Below, piece after piece: positions 44,525 to 53,009 of a stretch of DNA of 64,000 bases. Both the position numbers and the translations under genes were made by a program. How positions within the stretch are numbered: position 1 is the first letter of the stretch; every line of letters starts with the position of its first letter. The stretch comes from Spirosomataceae bacterium TFI 002. Its GTDB lineage: Bacteria; Bacteroidota; Bacteroidia; Cytophagales; Spirosomataceae. The stretch lies in contig LT907983.1 in the NCBI GenBank assembly GCA_900230115.1, forward strand, positions 2,356,001 to 2,420,000, in the 5' to 3' direction. Below the pieces are notes generated by a model that ran no database searches, was not told where the DNA came from, and saw only the letters and a program-made list of their open reading frames with translations.

Positions 44525-45322
44525 ATGCCCCATCTACAATCAGTAAGTCTTAGAAATTTCCCAGAGGATGATGTCAGTTACCCTTTCAACCTTCCATTGA
44601 TAAAGAATTTCGAAGGAATTAATTTTGAAAGTAACATCACATTTTTTGTTGGAGAAAATGGAGCGGGTAAGTCTACCATACTTGAAGGAATTGCAGCAAA
44701 TCTAAATCTTCCCACAGCTGGCTCGGTCGCCATCGATATTGACCCAATGCTAGAGCCGGCTCGAAGGCTAGGTAATATGCTCTGGCTCAGGCAAACTACC
44801 AAGTCAAGGAGAGGCTTTTTTACGCGTGCCGAGGACTTTATTGGCTTTGTACGCTCGATCCAAAGACAAATCGCAGAACTAAACTCAGAAATAGAAGAGA
44901 TAAAAGCCACTTGGACTGGCGGAGATATCAACCTTGCACTAGGAGCCGTCAAAGGTGAGAGAGATGCACTTATTCAACGTTATGGCGAAGACCTAGATGC
45001 CATGTCGCACGGAGAAGGTTTTCTCAAATTCTTTCTTTCACGAATCACTGGAACAGGTATTTACCTAATCGATGAACCTGAGGCAGCACTTTCACCTGCC
45101 AGACAGTTAAGCTTGATTTCACTAATCAGACAAAAAGCTAAAGACGTAGATGCACAGTTTATAATTGCTACACACTCACCCATCATTCTGTCCATCCCCG
45201 AAGCGAAAATTTTCCATTTCTCCGAAGGAACAGTAAGTCCAATTGCCTACAAAGACACGGAGCATTATAAACTGACGAGAGATTTCTTAGGCAACCCCGA
45301 AGCATTTTTGCGAGGCCTGTGA
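44525..45322 (+). CDS. AAA-family (RecF/SMC-like) ATPase
   Basis: The 265-residue protein is a compact ABC-type ATPase with Walker A GENGAGKST (residues 43-51), a signature-like LSHGEGFLKFF segment (seen as MSHGEGFL), Walker B IYLIDEPEAALSPARQL and a switch ATHSPI. It has only a short helical insert instead of a long coiled coil. Similar proteins are of unknown role and occur singly in many genomes. The gene converges with uxaB four bases downstream. Confidence 0.84.
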   Translation: MPHLQSVSLRNFPEDDVSYPFNLPLIKNFEGINFESNITFFVGENGAGKSTILEGIAANLNLPTAGSVAIDIDPMLEPARRLGNMLWLRQTTKSRRGFFTRAEDFIGFVRSIQRQIAELNSEIEEIKATWTGGDINLALGAVKGERDALIQRYGEDLDAMSHGEGFLKFFLSRITGTGIYLIDEPEAALSPARQLSLISLIRQKAKDVDAQFIIATHSPIILSIPEAKIFHFSEGTVSPIAYKDTEHYKLTRDFLGNPEAFLRGL

Positions 45323-45326
45323 AATA

Positions 45327-46817
45327 TTACCCTTCTCTAACCGGCAGTTGATTAAAACAACTGTAGCACGCCCATACAGCCTCTTTGAGCCCTTTAATTT
45401 GCGTTAAATCTTCATTCCATAGCCTAGTGTCACTCAAGACATTGTAAAGGGATTCCTGATTAGTAGTATTCCCTTTCCAATGCTCAGAGTGAATTACAGT
45501 TGCGGGATCGTTGAGTTTAAATCTTTTGCCATTGAACATTCCAAAATAGCCTTTATCATCCTTAGCCAATGGCTGACTAAAGCGAATCATAGCTGCCAAC
45601 CCACAACTCATTAGTTCTGGAGCTTTTCCATTTTTTTGAACATATGAGTTTAATAAAGGAAGGCTTCTTTGAACCATCTTCAGTGTGTAATTAAAACATA
45701 TAGCATGCCATTGGTGCTCTATAAATGGATTTGAAAAACGGTCCAAAACCGCCTTGGCAAATTTCTTTTTTTCTCTTAATGAAATTCCCTTTACCATGGA
45801 AGGAATAATTTCATCGAAAAGAAGCTTCTCTACTTTTGCTTTAAAACCTTCATCAGCCATTGCCTCCTTCACAAGGTTAAAGCCACTTAAAAAGGCATAT
45901 CCAGAAATGAAAGTATGGGTACCATTGAGAATTCGAAGTTTAATTTCTTTATAATTTTCGATGCTAGGTACTACAATAGCATCGGGACTTTGATTACAAA
46001 AACTAAGCTTTCTAGCGACCTCTTCATCACCTTCTATCGCCCATAAAGCATAGGGCTCAACTACGATAGGGTTTTCATCATAGTAGGGCATTTCCTCGTT
46101 AAATATCCTTAGGTCTTCCTCACTCAATGAACCAGGTACGATTCGATCTACCAGCGTATTGCAGAAGTGATTGGCGTTTTCTAACCAGCTTAAAAATGAC
46201 GCAGAAAACTGATTATACTCAGCTAGGCGAGAAACAATGTTTTTAAGCTTGGTTCCGTTGTCTGAAATCAACTCAGTAGGCAAAATTACAAGCCCTTTTG
46301 AATCATCTCCATTATAAAAATCGAACCTTGCTTTTAGACAGGCCAATAATTTTCCTGGGAAAGATTGTGGTGTATTTTGTTCGCCTACAAACTCTTCTAA
46401 ATATGAAATACCAATCTCAGTGGTATTAGAAAATACCACCTCTAAGTCTTTGCTTTGGGCAACTTTAATTATCTCTGACCACTCTTCGCTTGCAGTTAGT
46501 AACCTGCAAGTAGAACTACATAAAACTTTCTTATCGATGATTTTTCCCTTTTGGACACCACGTATCCCTACGGTATAAAGGCAATCTTGATTCACATATT
46601 TCTCAATGGAGCCGTTATTAGTTGATTTCACCATGGCAATTCTGCCATTGAAGTCACCTTTTTCATTCGCTTCATGAATTATCAAACCTGGCAAGCCACG
46701 AAGCAACACTCCTGTCCCAAACTGAAGCACTTTTTCGGGCAAAAGTAAGGTCGATGGATTTTCGCTTTGTAAATAACTATTTGACAATAATTCTACTTCT
46801 ACTATTTCTTCTACCAT
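45327..46817 (-). CDS. uxaB: Tagaturonate reductase (altronate dehydrogenase)
   Basis: UxaB reduces tagaturonate to altronate with NADH in galacturonate breakdown. The dehydrogenase N-terminal part shows KVLQFGTGVLLRGLPG, and the FNGRIAMVKSTNNG region follows. The substrate domain shows LRILNGTHTFISGYAFLSG, the typical mannitol-dehydrogenase-family NGTHT box. Length 496 agrees. It is the last gene of the operon with pectinesterase and the GH88/105 hydrolase, overlapping pectinesterase by seven bases. uxaA and uxaC are not in the window. Confidence 0.9.
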   Translation of the reverse strand: MVEEIVEVELLSNSYLQSENPSTLLLPEKVLQFGTGVLLRGLPGLIIHEANEKGDFNGRIAMVKSTNNGSIEKYVNQDCLYTVGIRGVQKGKIIDKKVLCSSTCRLLTASEEWSEIIKVAQSKDLEVVFSNTTEIGISYLEEFVGEQNTPQSFPGKLLACLKARFDFYNGDDSKGLVILPTELISDNGTKLKNIVSRLAEYNQFSASFLSWLENANHFCNTLVDRIVPGSLSEEDLRIFNEEMPYYDENPIVVEPYALWAIEGDEEVARKLSFCNQSPDAIVVPSIENYKEIKLRILNGTHTFISGYAFLSGFNLVKEAMADEGFKAKVEKLLFDEIIPSMVKGISLREKKKFAKAVLDRFSNPFIEHQWHAICFNYTLKMVQRSLPLLNSYVQKNGKAPELMSCGLAAMIRFSQPLAKDDKGYFGMFNGKRFKLNDPATVIHSEHWKGNTTNQESLYNVLSDTRLWNEDLTQIKGLKEAVWACYSCFNQLPVREG

Positions 46818-47863
46818 TTTGTACCAAATGTTTTTTTGAATGTAAAATCTTTCTGTGTAAGTGCCGTGTTGTCAGCATACCAGCTGAAAGAAGCACCATC
46901 CTTTTTGCAATTTTTATAATATATACGATGTCCCCATTGGAGGTCTCTATCTCCTGATTGATAAATGGGTGCATCAGCCATGTCGTCGCTAAAACTACAG
47001 TTGATCAAGTACATTTGTGCCTCTCGATGATAGCGACCAAGTTTAAATCCTGGGTCGCCTTCGAACCTGCAGTTTATCAATACAGACTTATCATTTTCGC
47101 TTGCCGAACCATCGTGCCATATTGCCGCACTTGTATTGTGACATATAAAAAGAGAGTTTTCAATAATTGCATTTCCTCTGGGACAATACATATCTACGTG
47201 CCCCTCAATGATACAATCGCTAAAATAAAACATACCTCCATTTACGTCCCATGGGCTCACTGTATCTCCACCTCCAGAGCGTAGGATACAATCGTAAAAC
47301 TTAATTCGCGTTGCACCATCTATGGACCTAAAGGCAAACTGATGACCATCTTTGCGAACTACCTTTTGCCCCTCCTTTTCATTTTCCTCTCTCGGCAATA
47401 CTGATCTACCGCTTGAGCCATTTTTACCTGATTCATTCAAACATTGAATAGTTACATCCTTTGTCGCTTCAAAACCGTAAGTATTCAAGATTGTTAGGTT
47501 TCTAAAAACTAAGTCGCTTCCTTTTACATTGAATGTCGCAGCCCCAAAATCACTTGGATTCTCACAACGCCAATTGTCCCTTGCTTGACTATAACTTATG
47601 ACCGTTCCTTTTGCACTTTCTCCCTGAAAAATGATGTGGTGCATGCTACTATCTACAAATACCTTTTCGTTGTAAGTCCCATTCTTTATGTAAATGGTTT
47701 GAAACTTCTGACTAAAAACTAGACTATTCAGAGCTTCTTGAATCGTACCAAAATCTCCAGTACCATCCTGTGCAACTACTACTTTTTTAGCATAGGCTGA
47801 TGTACATATTGCTAGGTATCCTAATACTAGAAAAAGGCTATATCTTAATTTTCTAGTAACCAT
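46811..47863 (-). CDS. Exported pectinesterase (CE8)
   Basis: This enzyme removes methyl esters from homogalacturonan. The 350-residue product has a signal peptide ending at AYA and a right-handed beta helix. The family boxes are present in divergent form: GDFGTIQEAL, GTYNEKV, QFAFR (for QAVALR), GGDTVSPW (for QDTLY), EGHVDMYCPRG (for DFIFG) and KLGRYHREA (for LGRPW). Both catalytic Asp residues and the Arg are kept, but the Gln of the QDT box is Gly. It overlaps the hydrolase gene by 19 bases and uxaB by seven, so the three are translationally coupled. Confidence 0.85.
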   Translation of the reverse strand: MVTRKLRYSLFLVLGYLAICTSAYAKKVVVAQDGTGDFGTIQEALNSLVFSQKFQTIYIKNGTYNEKVFVDSSMHHIIFQGESAKGTVISYSQARDNWRCENPSDFGAATFNVKGSDLVFRNLTILNTYGFEATKDVTIQCLNESGKNGSSGRSVLPREENEKEGQKVVRKDGHQFAFRSIDGATRIKFYDCILRSGGGDTVSPWDVNGGMFYFSDCIIEGHVDMYCPRGNAIIENSLFICHNTSAAIWHDGSASENDKSVLINCRFEGDPGFKLGRYHREAQMYLINCSFSDDMADAPIYQSGDRDLQWGHRIYYKNCKKDGASFSWYADNTALTQKDFTFKKTFGTKW

Positions 47864-49836
47864 TTCGATAAGTCTTTTGCAGCTTGAAAGTTTTGGAACT
47901 TCTTTGATATCCTCCTTCCATCTACGTATTCATTGTATAGCCATGGATCTCCAATTACGGTTATATGCCCTTTTTTGTAAGCAGAGCTAACCATTATAGC
48001 TTTGCCATCTTTACTTAAAATAGTCTTTGAATCTTCCGCGGGGTTAATAGTGACGAGTTCTTTAATGTAAACCTCTTTGGTATTTGGGAAAATGGGGTTG
48101 CCTTTTTCAACCATAACACTTCCTTGGTCAAAGTTTTTGCCTTCCACCATATTCATGTTTTCGAAGGTAAATGACATCCCGAATTCACGAATTAACATAT
48201 CTGCTCCCTTTAGTTCGCAATGTCCTTCGTCATTTGTCATTAAAAGGAGGTGCCCACCTTTTTTCACCCACTTCTTTATTTGCTTTATATCTGTAGGCGT
48301 GATGAAATTGGGACTTGCGGTTTCTTCTTCATTATCTGGATCTACAATGATGTAGACATCCACCCCTTTCATATTTTTATAAGATGGCTTGTCTATATTT
48401 TCTAAGCTTGCTCCGTAATTTTTGAAAATATTACCAAACCAGTAAAACCCAGAATGTTGTTGATCGTCCCATGTATAATGAAATTGCTCTTGCACGCCAT
48501 TGTAACCAGTTCTAAACTCTCTATTGAAATAGGTGTCTAGGCCTACTTTTTTATTCTTTCCAACATTGAGCTCGTCCAACAATTCAAATTCTGTTGCTGC
48601 GAAAATGAACGGCCCTAGTCCCTTAAGATCATTGATTTTTATTGGCTCACTTAGGTAATATTCGTAAGTACCGTCACGATAAGGGTCACCTCCCAACCCG
48701 CCTACGCTTACGGCTTTATCTAGGCTTAAGCTTCCATCTTTTTCATAAATCAAAAATTCCTTTAAAATGCCCTTGAAACCTTTAATTCCTGCTTCCTGAT
48801 ATCCTTGATCAAGGTATCCCATTCTTGCACCTTTCAACAAGGTGTAAGTAAACATGCAAGAAGATGAAGATTCTAAATAATTGCCTTCTTTGCCTGCTAA
48901 GGCTGTCATTTGATACCATACACCCGACTTTTCATCTTGATACTTTACAAGTGCAGGAGCCAGTCGCTGGAGGTAAGAAATAAGCTCTGGTCTACGTGGG
49001 TGATTCATTGGAAAATAATCCAAAACCTCCACCAATGCCATTGCATACCAACCTATAGCTCTTCCCCAAAAATGTGGAGAAAGTCCAGTTTTTTTATCTG
49101 CCCAGTCTTGTTCTCTACTTTCATCATATCCATGATAAATTAGACCCGTTTTGCTATCAACCGCATTTTTTTCAATAAGCTCAAACTGTCTGTAGATGTG
49201 CTCAAAATGCTCTGGGTGATTAAACATTTTTGCAAATTCTGCAGAAAATGGCTCAGCCATAAAAAGGCCATCTAGCCACATTTGGTTAGGGTATCGCTTT
49301 TTGTGCCAATATCCGCCTTCACTTGTCAAAGGTTGATCTTCTAACTGGCTCCAAAGGTTTTCTGCTGCTGCCTTAAATTTCTCTCTGTTTGGCTGTGATT
49401 GGTTATACATTGTCAACAATGCACGACCGGTCGCTATGTTATCAAGGTTAAAATCCTCCAAAGGATAGGTTCTTATCTCCCCATCTTTATCGACATACCT
49501 GTTTAGGTCATTTACTATGTAATTAAAATACTTGTCGTCTGCGGTGCTTCTCCATACTTTTTCCAAAGCCTTAAGCATGAGTCCTTGTTCATAATCCCAT
49601 CGTGCAGGTTTCCCTTCTTTCACTGCAATAGAGTCTTGGTGCAGGCTCATAAAAGAATTTGCCATCCATTGTGAGTATGGCAATTGCTCCGTTTCGGCTT
49701 CCTTTTGAACAGATGATTGAGCATTCTCATTGTTGTAAGCGAGACTCTGCCGAACAGAAATACCTTCTAGCTTTTGGGCATTGCCAACAACAAAAGCTGC
49801 CATGAAGAATCCAACTAATATTATTCTGTTTCTCAT
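47845..49836 (-). CDS. GH88/GH105 unsaturated uronyl hydrolase with C-terminal DUF4350-like domain
   Basis: The 663-residue product has a signal peptide (cleavage after AQ). An (alpha/alpha)6-barrel follows, of the GH88/GH105 type that cleaves unsaturated galacturonyl-rhamnose or related disaccharides left by pectin lyases. Seen are NQMWLDGLFMAEPF, HFWGRAIGWYAMALVEVLDYF and SSSCMFTYTLLKGARMGYL. From about residue 420 a second domain resembles the DUF4350 / glutamine-amidotransferase-like fold (VDVYIIVDPDNEE, IKKWVKKGGHLLLMTND). The start at 49836 (MRNRIILVG) gives a proper signal peptide. It heads the pectin operon, with an operator-like element 120 bases upstream. Confidence 0.87.
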   Translation of the reverse strand: MRNRIILVGFFMAAFVVGNAQKLEGISVRQSLAYNNENAQSSVQKEAETEQLPYSQWMANSFMSLHQDSIAVKEGKPARWDYEQGLMLKALEKVWRSTADDKYFNYIVNDLNRYVDKDGEIRTYPLEDFNLDNIATGRALLTMYNQSQPNREKFKAAAENLWSQLEDQPLTSEGGYWHKKRYPNQMWLDGLFMAEPFSAEFAKMFNHPEHFEHIYRQFELIEKNAVDSKTGLIYHGYDESREQDWADKKTGLSPHFWGRAIGWYAMALVEVLDYFPMNHPRRPELISYLQRLAPALVKYQDEKSGVWYQMTALAGKEGNYLESSSSCMFTYTLLKGARMGYLDQGYQEAGIKGFKGILKEFLIYEKDGSLSLDKAVSVGGLGGDPYRDGTYEYYLSEPIKINDLKGLGPFIFAATEFELLDELNVGKNKKVGLDTYFNREFRTGYNGVQEQFHYTWDDQQHSGFYWFGNIFKNYGASLENIDKPSYKNMKGVDVYIIVDPDNEEETASPNFITPTDIKQIKKWVKKGGHLLLMTNDEGHCELKGADMLIREFGMSFTFENMNMVEGKNFDQGSVMVEKGNPIFPNTKEVYIKELVTINPAEDSKTILSKDGKAIMVSSAYKKGHITVIGDPWLYNEYVDGRRISKKFQNFQAAKDLSKWLLEN

Positions 49837-50238
49837 CGTAAAGTTGATTTTTGGCCATAAGTGAATTGTACAGATAGACTCACTGAATAATGGCAGGTAG
49901 ATCAAAGAAAATTAATATTTCTTTTAAAAATAGTACTTGATTAGAATATATTAACGGCATCGTTCCCGACATCGATTGCGTAAATTTTTGCAACCATTAT
50001 CAAGACTTCATTTTCATTCAAATTCCCAATTAAATGGCTTAAGTTGCGATATATCAGATATTTAAAAGAGTCAGGGTCAGTTTGCTCTTTTTACTTCGTT
50101 TATACAGTGAGTAGACCTTATTTACACGAGCTCTGATTTTATAAATCAAAGTAGATAATATTCCATTTTACCTCCCAATTTTAGAAAAAACCCAAAAACA
50201 CTTACCTGATTTCTCTGTGAGCAAGTATCTTCGCCGCA
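49837..50238. other. Intergenic region between the pectin operon and the EamA gene
   Basis: About 400 bases without a gene. It holds the 29-base operator-like element (49956-49984) and a TATCTTCG at 50225-50232 that resembles a weak -7 element for the EamA gene. Nothing else is recognised. Confidence 0.7.
49956..49984 (-). promoter_or_regulatory. LacI-type operator candidate, copy A
   Basis: A 29-base element with the invariant core ATCGTTCCCGACA and the tail CGATTGC. It matches copy B at 57174-57202 in 26 of 29 positions and contains an imperfect inverted repeat ATCGTT/ATCGAT. On the minus strand it is 120 bases upstream of the hydrolase start at 49836. Confidence 0.7.
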
Positions 50239-51138
50239 ATGTGGATGTATCTAGGCCTAACGGCAGCCCTGTTTTTAGGATTTCATAACTTGGCAAAAAA
50301 ACATGCTGTTCAAGGAAATGAAGCTTTTCCTGTTTTACTTGGTACACTCAGTGCTGGTTTTTTGCTGCTACTACCTCTATATATTGTCTCCTTACTTTAT
50401 CCTGAGAAGGCGATAGAAACTGGCCTTTTTATACAAAACATTCCCTTTAAAACGCATGGATTTATAGCCATAAAGTCATTGATTATGGCTGCTTCGTGGC
50501 TTTTGGCATATCAAGCACTGAAGCACCTTCCTATCACAATAGTTACTCCCATACGCTCTGGTGGCCCATTTTTTACTTTTATTGGAGCAATATTAATTTA
50601 TAACGAGCAACCAAACCCATGGCAATGGGTGGGTTTCTTTCTTATTATATTCTCAGTCTTTCTATATTCTCAGATTGGCAAAAAAGAAGGTATTGTTTTT
50701 AAAAAAAACAAATGGATTTATGCCATCATAGGAGCAACTTTTCTAGGTGCTTCGAGTGGGCTTTATGATAAGTTTTTGATTCAAAACCTTGAGCTTGCTC
50801 CACAAACCTTACAGTTCTGGTTTTGCTGGTATACCATTCTTATTCTATTGATAATTCTAGGTGTGAGTTGGTTTCCCTTCCCTGAGAAACGCAAAGCATT
50901 CCGATGGCGTTGGACAATCCCTGTAGTCGGAATTTTACTCCAACTCTCCGACTACTTCTATTTCAAAGCACTTCAAGATCCCGAAGCCTTGATCATGTTG
51001 TTATCAGCTATTAAGCGAAGCCAGATTCTTATTGCTGTGGTTTTGGGAGGCCTTATTTTTAAAGAGAAAAACAAGCGGAAGAAGCTGATTCCTTTGGCTG
51101 GAATTATGATAGGAGTGGGATTGATATTGTTTTTTTGA
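50239..51138 (+). CDS. EamA-family (drug/metabolite) transporter
   Basis: The 299-residue inner-membrane protein has ten hydrophobic helices in two EamA repeats, each ending in a Gly-rich EAMA-like segment (GAILIYNEQPNPWQWVGFFLII and LGGLIFKEKNKRKKLIPLAGIMIG). Substrates of this family vary widely. Its position between two pectin operons might suggest a sugar acid, but the orientation and lack of the operator element argue against a close link. Confidence 0.85.
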   Translation: MWMYLGLTAALFLGFHNLAKKHAVQGNEAFPVLLGTLSAGFLLLLPLYIVSLLYPEKAIETGLFIQNIPFKTHGFIAIKSLIMAASWLLAYQALKHLPITIVTPIRSGGPFFTFIGAILIYNEQPNPWQWVGFFLIIFSVFLYSQIGKKEGIVFKKNKWIYAIIGATFLGASSGLYDKFLIQNLELAPQTLQFWFCWYTILILLIILGVSWFPFPEKRKAFRWRWTIPVVGILLQLSDYFYFKALQDPEALIMLLSAIKRSQILIAVVLGGLIFKEKNKRKKLIPLAGIMIGVGLILFF

Positions 51139-51243
51139 AGAAATTTGGTTGGGACTATTCATTCTTCAACTATACTCAAGGTAAACTTTTATGCTCGAAC
51201 TGAAATGTAAAATTGCTATAACTTATAGTTGTTCTCACTACGT

Positions 51244-52488
51244 TTAACCTTTAAACTTCGCATAACTATATGCTAAACCCATGGCAACGCTATTCAAATC
51301 GTCACCTGATTTAATCTTTTCTCTACCGAATTTATTTTCAAAAACCTTTCTTAAGGCTCGAACACGTGAGCTGCCCCCAGTAATAAACACGGAATCAATG
51401 GAGTCGTAATTGACGTGATTTTTTTGTAGAAAAGCATCCAAGTAAGCTTCTATTTTCTGGAGTTCTTCGGCTATTATCGTATTTTCAAACTCGTCAATGC
51501 TTACTCTCTCTTCAATATCAATATCGTCAGATTGAAATATAAAAGCGGCGTCATCTTCCTTTGCCAAATCAATTTTTGTTTTTTCAACTTCCTTAAAAAA
51601 ATGATACCCAAGGTTTTTCTCTATCAATGTTACTAGGTTTTTGACCTTAGCGTTGTTGCCACTTAAGAAATAAGACTTTCTAATCGCCTCTTTCATTTTC
51701 AAGGTATTGAAGAAATTCATTTTCGTCCAGCTTGTGATATTCAAGAAATAGGAAAGCGGCAATTCGAGCCATTTTTCATGGTATTTTTCTTTCACTCCAC
51801 GACCGAAATGCGGTGTACCCTTGTGCCACATGATTTTACTGTCGAAATCATCTCCACCTATGTAAATACCTCCTTTCACAATGTCTTTAGCTTGGTTTTG
51901 CTCATTGTTACCAAGAGACATCAAGGTAAAATCGGAGGTACCTCCTCCAAAATCGGCAACTAACACTTGTTCTTTTTTTGTAAGAGTTCGCTCATAAGTA
52001 AAGGCGGCAGCGATAGGCTCTAGCTGATACTCAACCTTCTCAAACCCAGCTAGAGCAACGGCTTTTTCTAGCCGCTTTTGGGCAATAGCTTCTTTCTCGG
52101 CATCTTCACTAAAAACAACAGGTCGCCCGATTACAGCGGTTGTAACTTTTTCACCCAAAAACTCATCTGCTTCATGTTTTAAAGCCTGAATGATCATTGC
52201 AACTAGATCTTCCGATTTTAGTGCCTTTTGAGAAATGACTGTATGGGAAAAGCTTTTTACGGGTAATACCGTTTTGATAGACTTGAGCAATCGACCTGTT
52301 GACTTGTTAGCAATGTATCGCTCAGTAGCTTCGTGACCAGTGAAATAAGAAAATCCACCAGCCAACTCTGGGAAAAACAACACAGAAGGTATTGTAAAAA
52401 CCTTTACTAGCTCATTGGTATCAATATCCAATATTGCCAAAGCAGAATTTGTCGTTCCAAAATCAACACCATAAATATACTTTGCCAT
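51244..52488 (-). CDS. Hsp70-family ATPase (YegD-like)
   Basis: The 414-residue product is almost only the actin-like ATPase domain of Hsp70: phosphate-1 loop YGVDFGTTNS (residues 6-15), phosphate-2 VADFGGGTSDF, and adenosine box FITGGSSRVRALR. It has no recognisable substrate-binding domain, but an insertion of about 100 residues in the middle, rich in Lys and Asn, is unlike DnaK. Such YegD-type proteins are of unknown function. The ATG at 52488 is preferred over one eight codons upstream. Confidence 0.85.
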   Translation of the reverse strand: MAKYIYGVDFGTTNSALAILDIDTNELVKVFTIPSVLFFPELAGGFSYFTGHEATERYIANKSTGRLLKSIKTVLPVKSFSHTVISQKALKSEDLVAMIIQALKHEADEFLGEKVTTAVIGRPVVFSEDAEKEAIAQKRLEKAVALAGFEKVEYQLEPIAAAFTYERTLTKKEQVLVADFGGGTSDFTLMSLGNNEQNQAKDIVKGGIYIGGDDFDSKIMWHKGTPHFGRGVKEKYHEKWLELPLSYFLNITSWTKMNFFNTLKMKEAIRKSYFLSGNNAKVKNLVTLIEKNLGYHFFKEVEKTKIDLAKEDDAAFIFQSDDIDIEERVSIDEFENTIIAEELQKIEAYLDAFLQKNHVNYDSIDSVFITGGSSRVRALRKVFENKFGREKIKSGDDLNSVAMGLAYSYAKFKG

Positions 52489-53009
52489 GTAGAAAATTTT
52501 AACGGGGGGCAAAAGTAGTGTTTATGATGGGTATAGGCAAAACTGTGATTCTTTTGATAGATCGCAATATGAGGCAGCGAACATCGTCCCCTGCTAGAAG
52601 AGTTTCACTTACAATAGCACACGGATTCGACAGGTTTAAACTGATTTTTAATTGCATTTCTAACAGGAAGCCTCAAGTGACCAGCCCGCCATGCTACCGG
52701 CCTTCTGATGAATAAAACGTCAACACTATGAACCATTGCCAAATAAATAGGAAAAGCCTTCCGGAGAAGGAAACAATTGAGGTACTGTAGATTGGTAATT
52801 GAAAGTCTCTGAGATATATTTTTTCCGGAAGATAAAATCACTTTAAAGGAGTTATTAACTAAGCACGCAAACAATCGCTAATACTATGTTTCAAGAATAA
52901 TTAAAGACTTTAATTAAGGGAAAAGCTTAGTATATTGGTCAAAACCCTTAGATTGAGAAGAACCAAAATGTCGGAGGACTTTACTTTCCTTTTTTTCAAT
53001 GTTTAGCAA
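52489..53009. other. Intergenic region without a recognised gene
   Basis: About 520 bases between the Hsp70-like and Clp-N genes. The short frames here give no recognisable protein. The block near 52570-52770 seems richer in G+C than its surroundings, with phrases such as CCAGCCCGCC, and may be the remains of a foreign gene or element. A GGATTCGACAGG at 52622 looks like a piece of tmRNA but lacks the rest. Confidence 0.4.

Noticed and set aside
52600-52960. Possible tmRNA, because of GGATTCGACAGG at 52622
   Set aside because: The acceptor-stem G-run at the 5' end, the tag-peptide frame and the T-loop with CCA-side end are not found in the following 400 bases.
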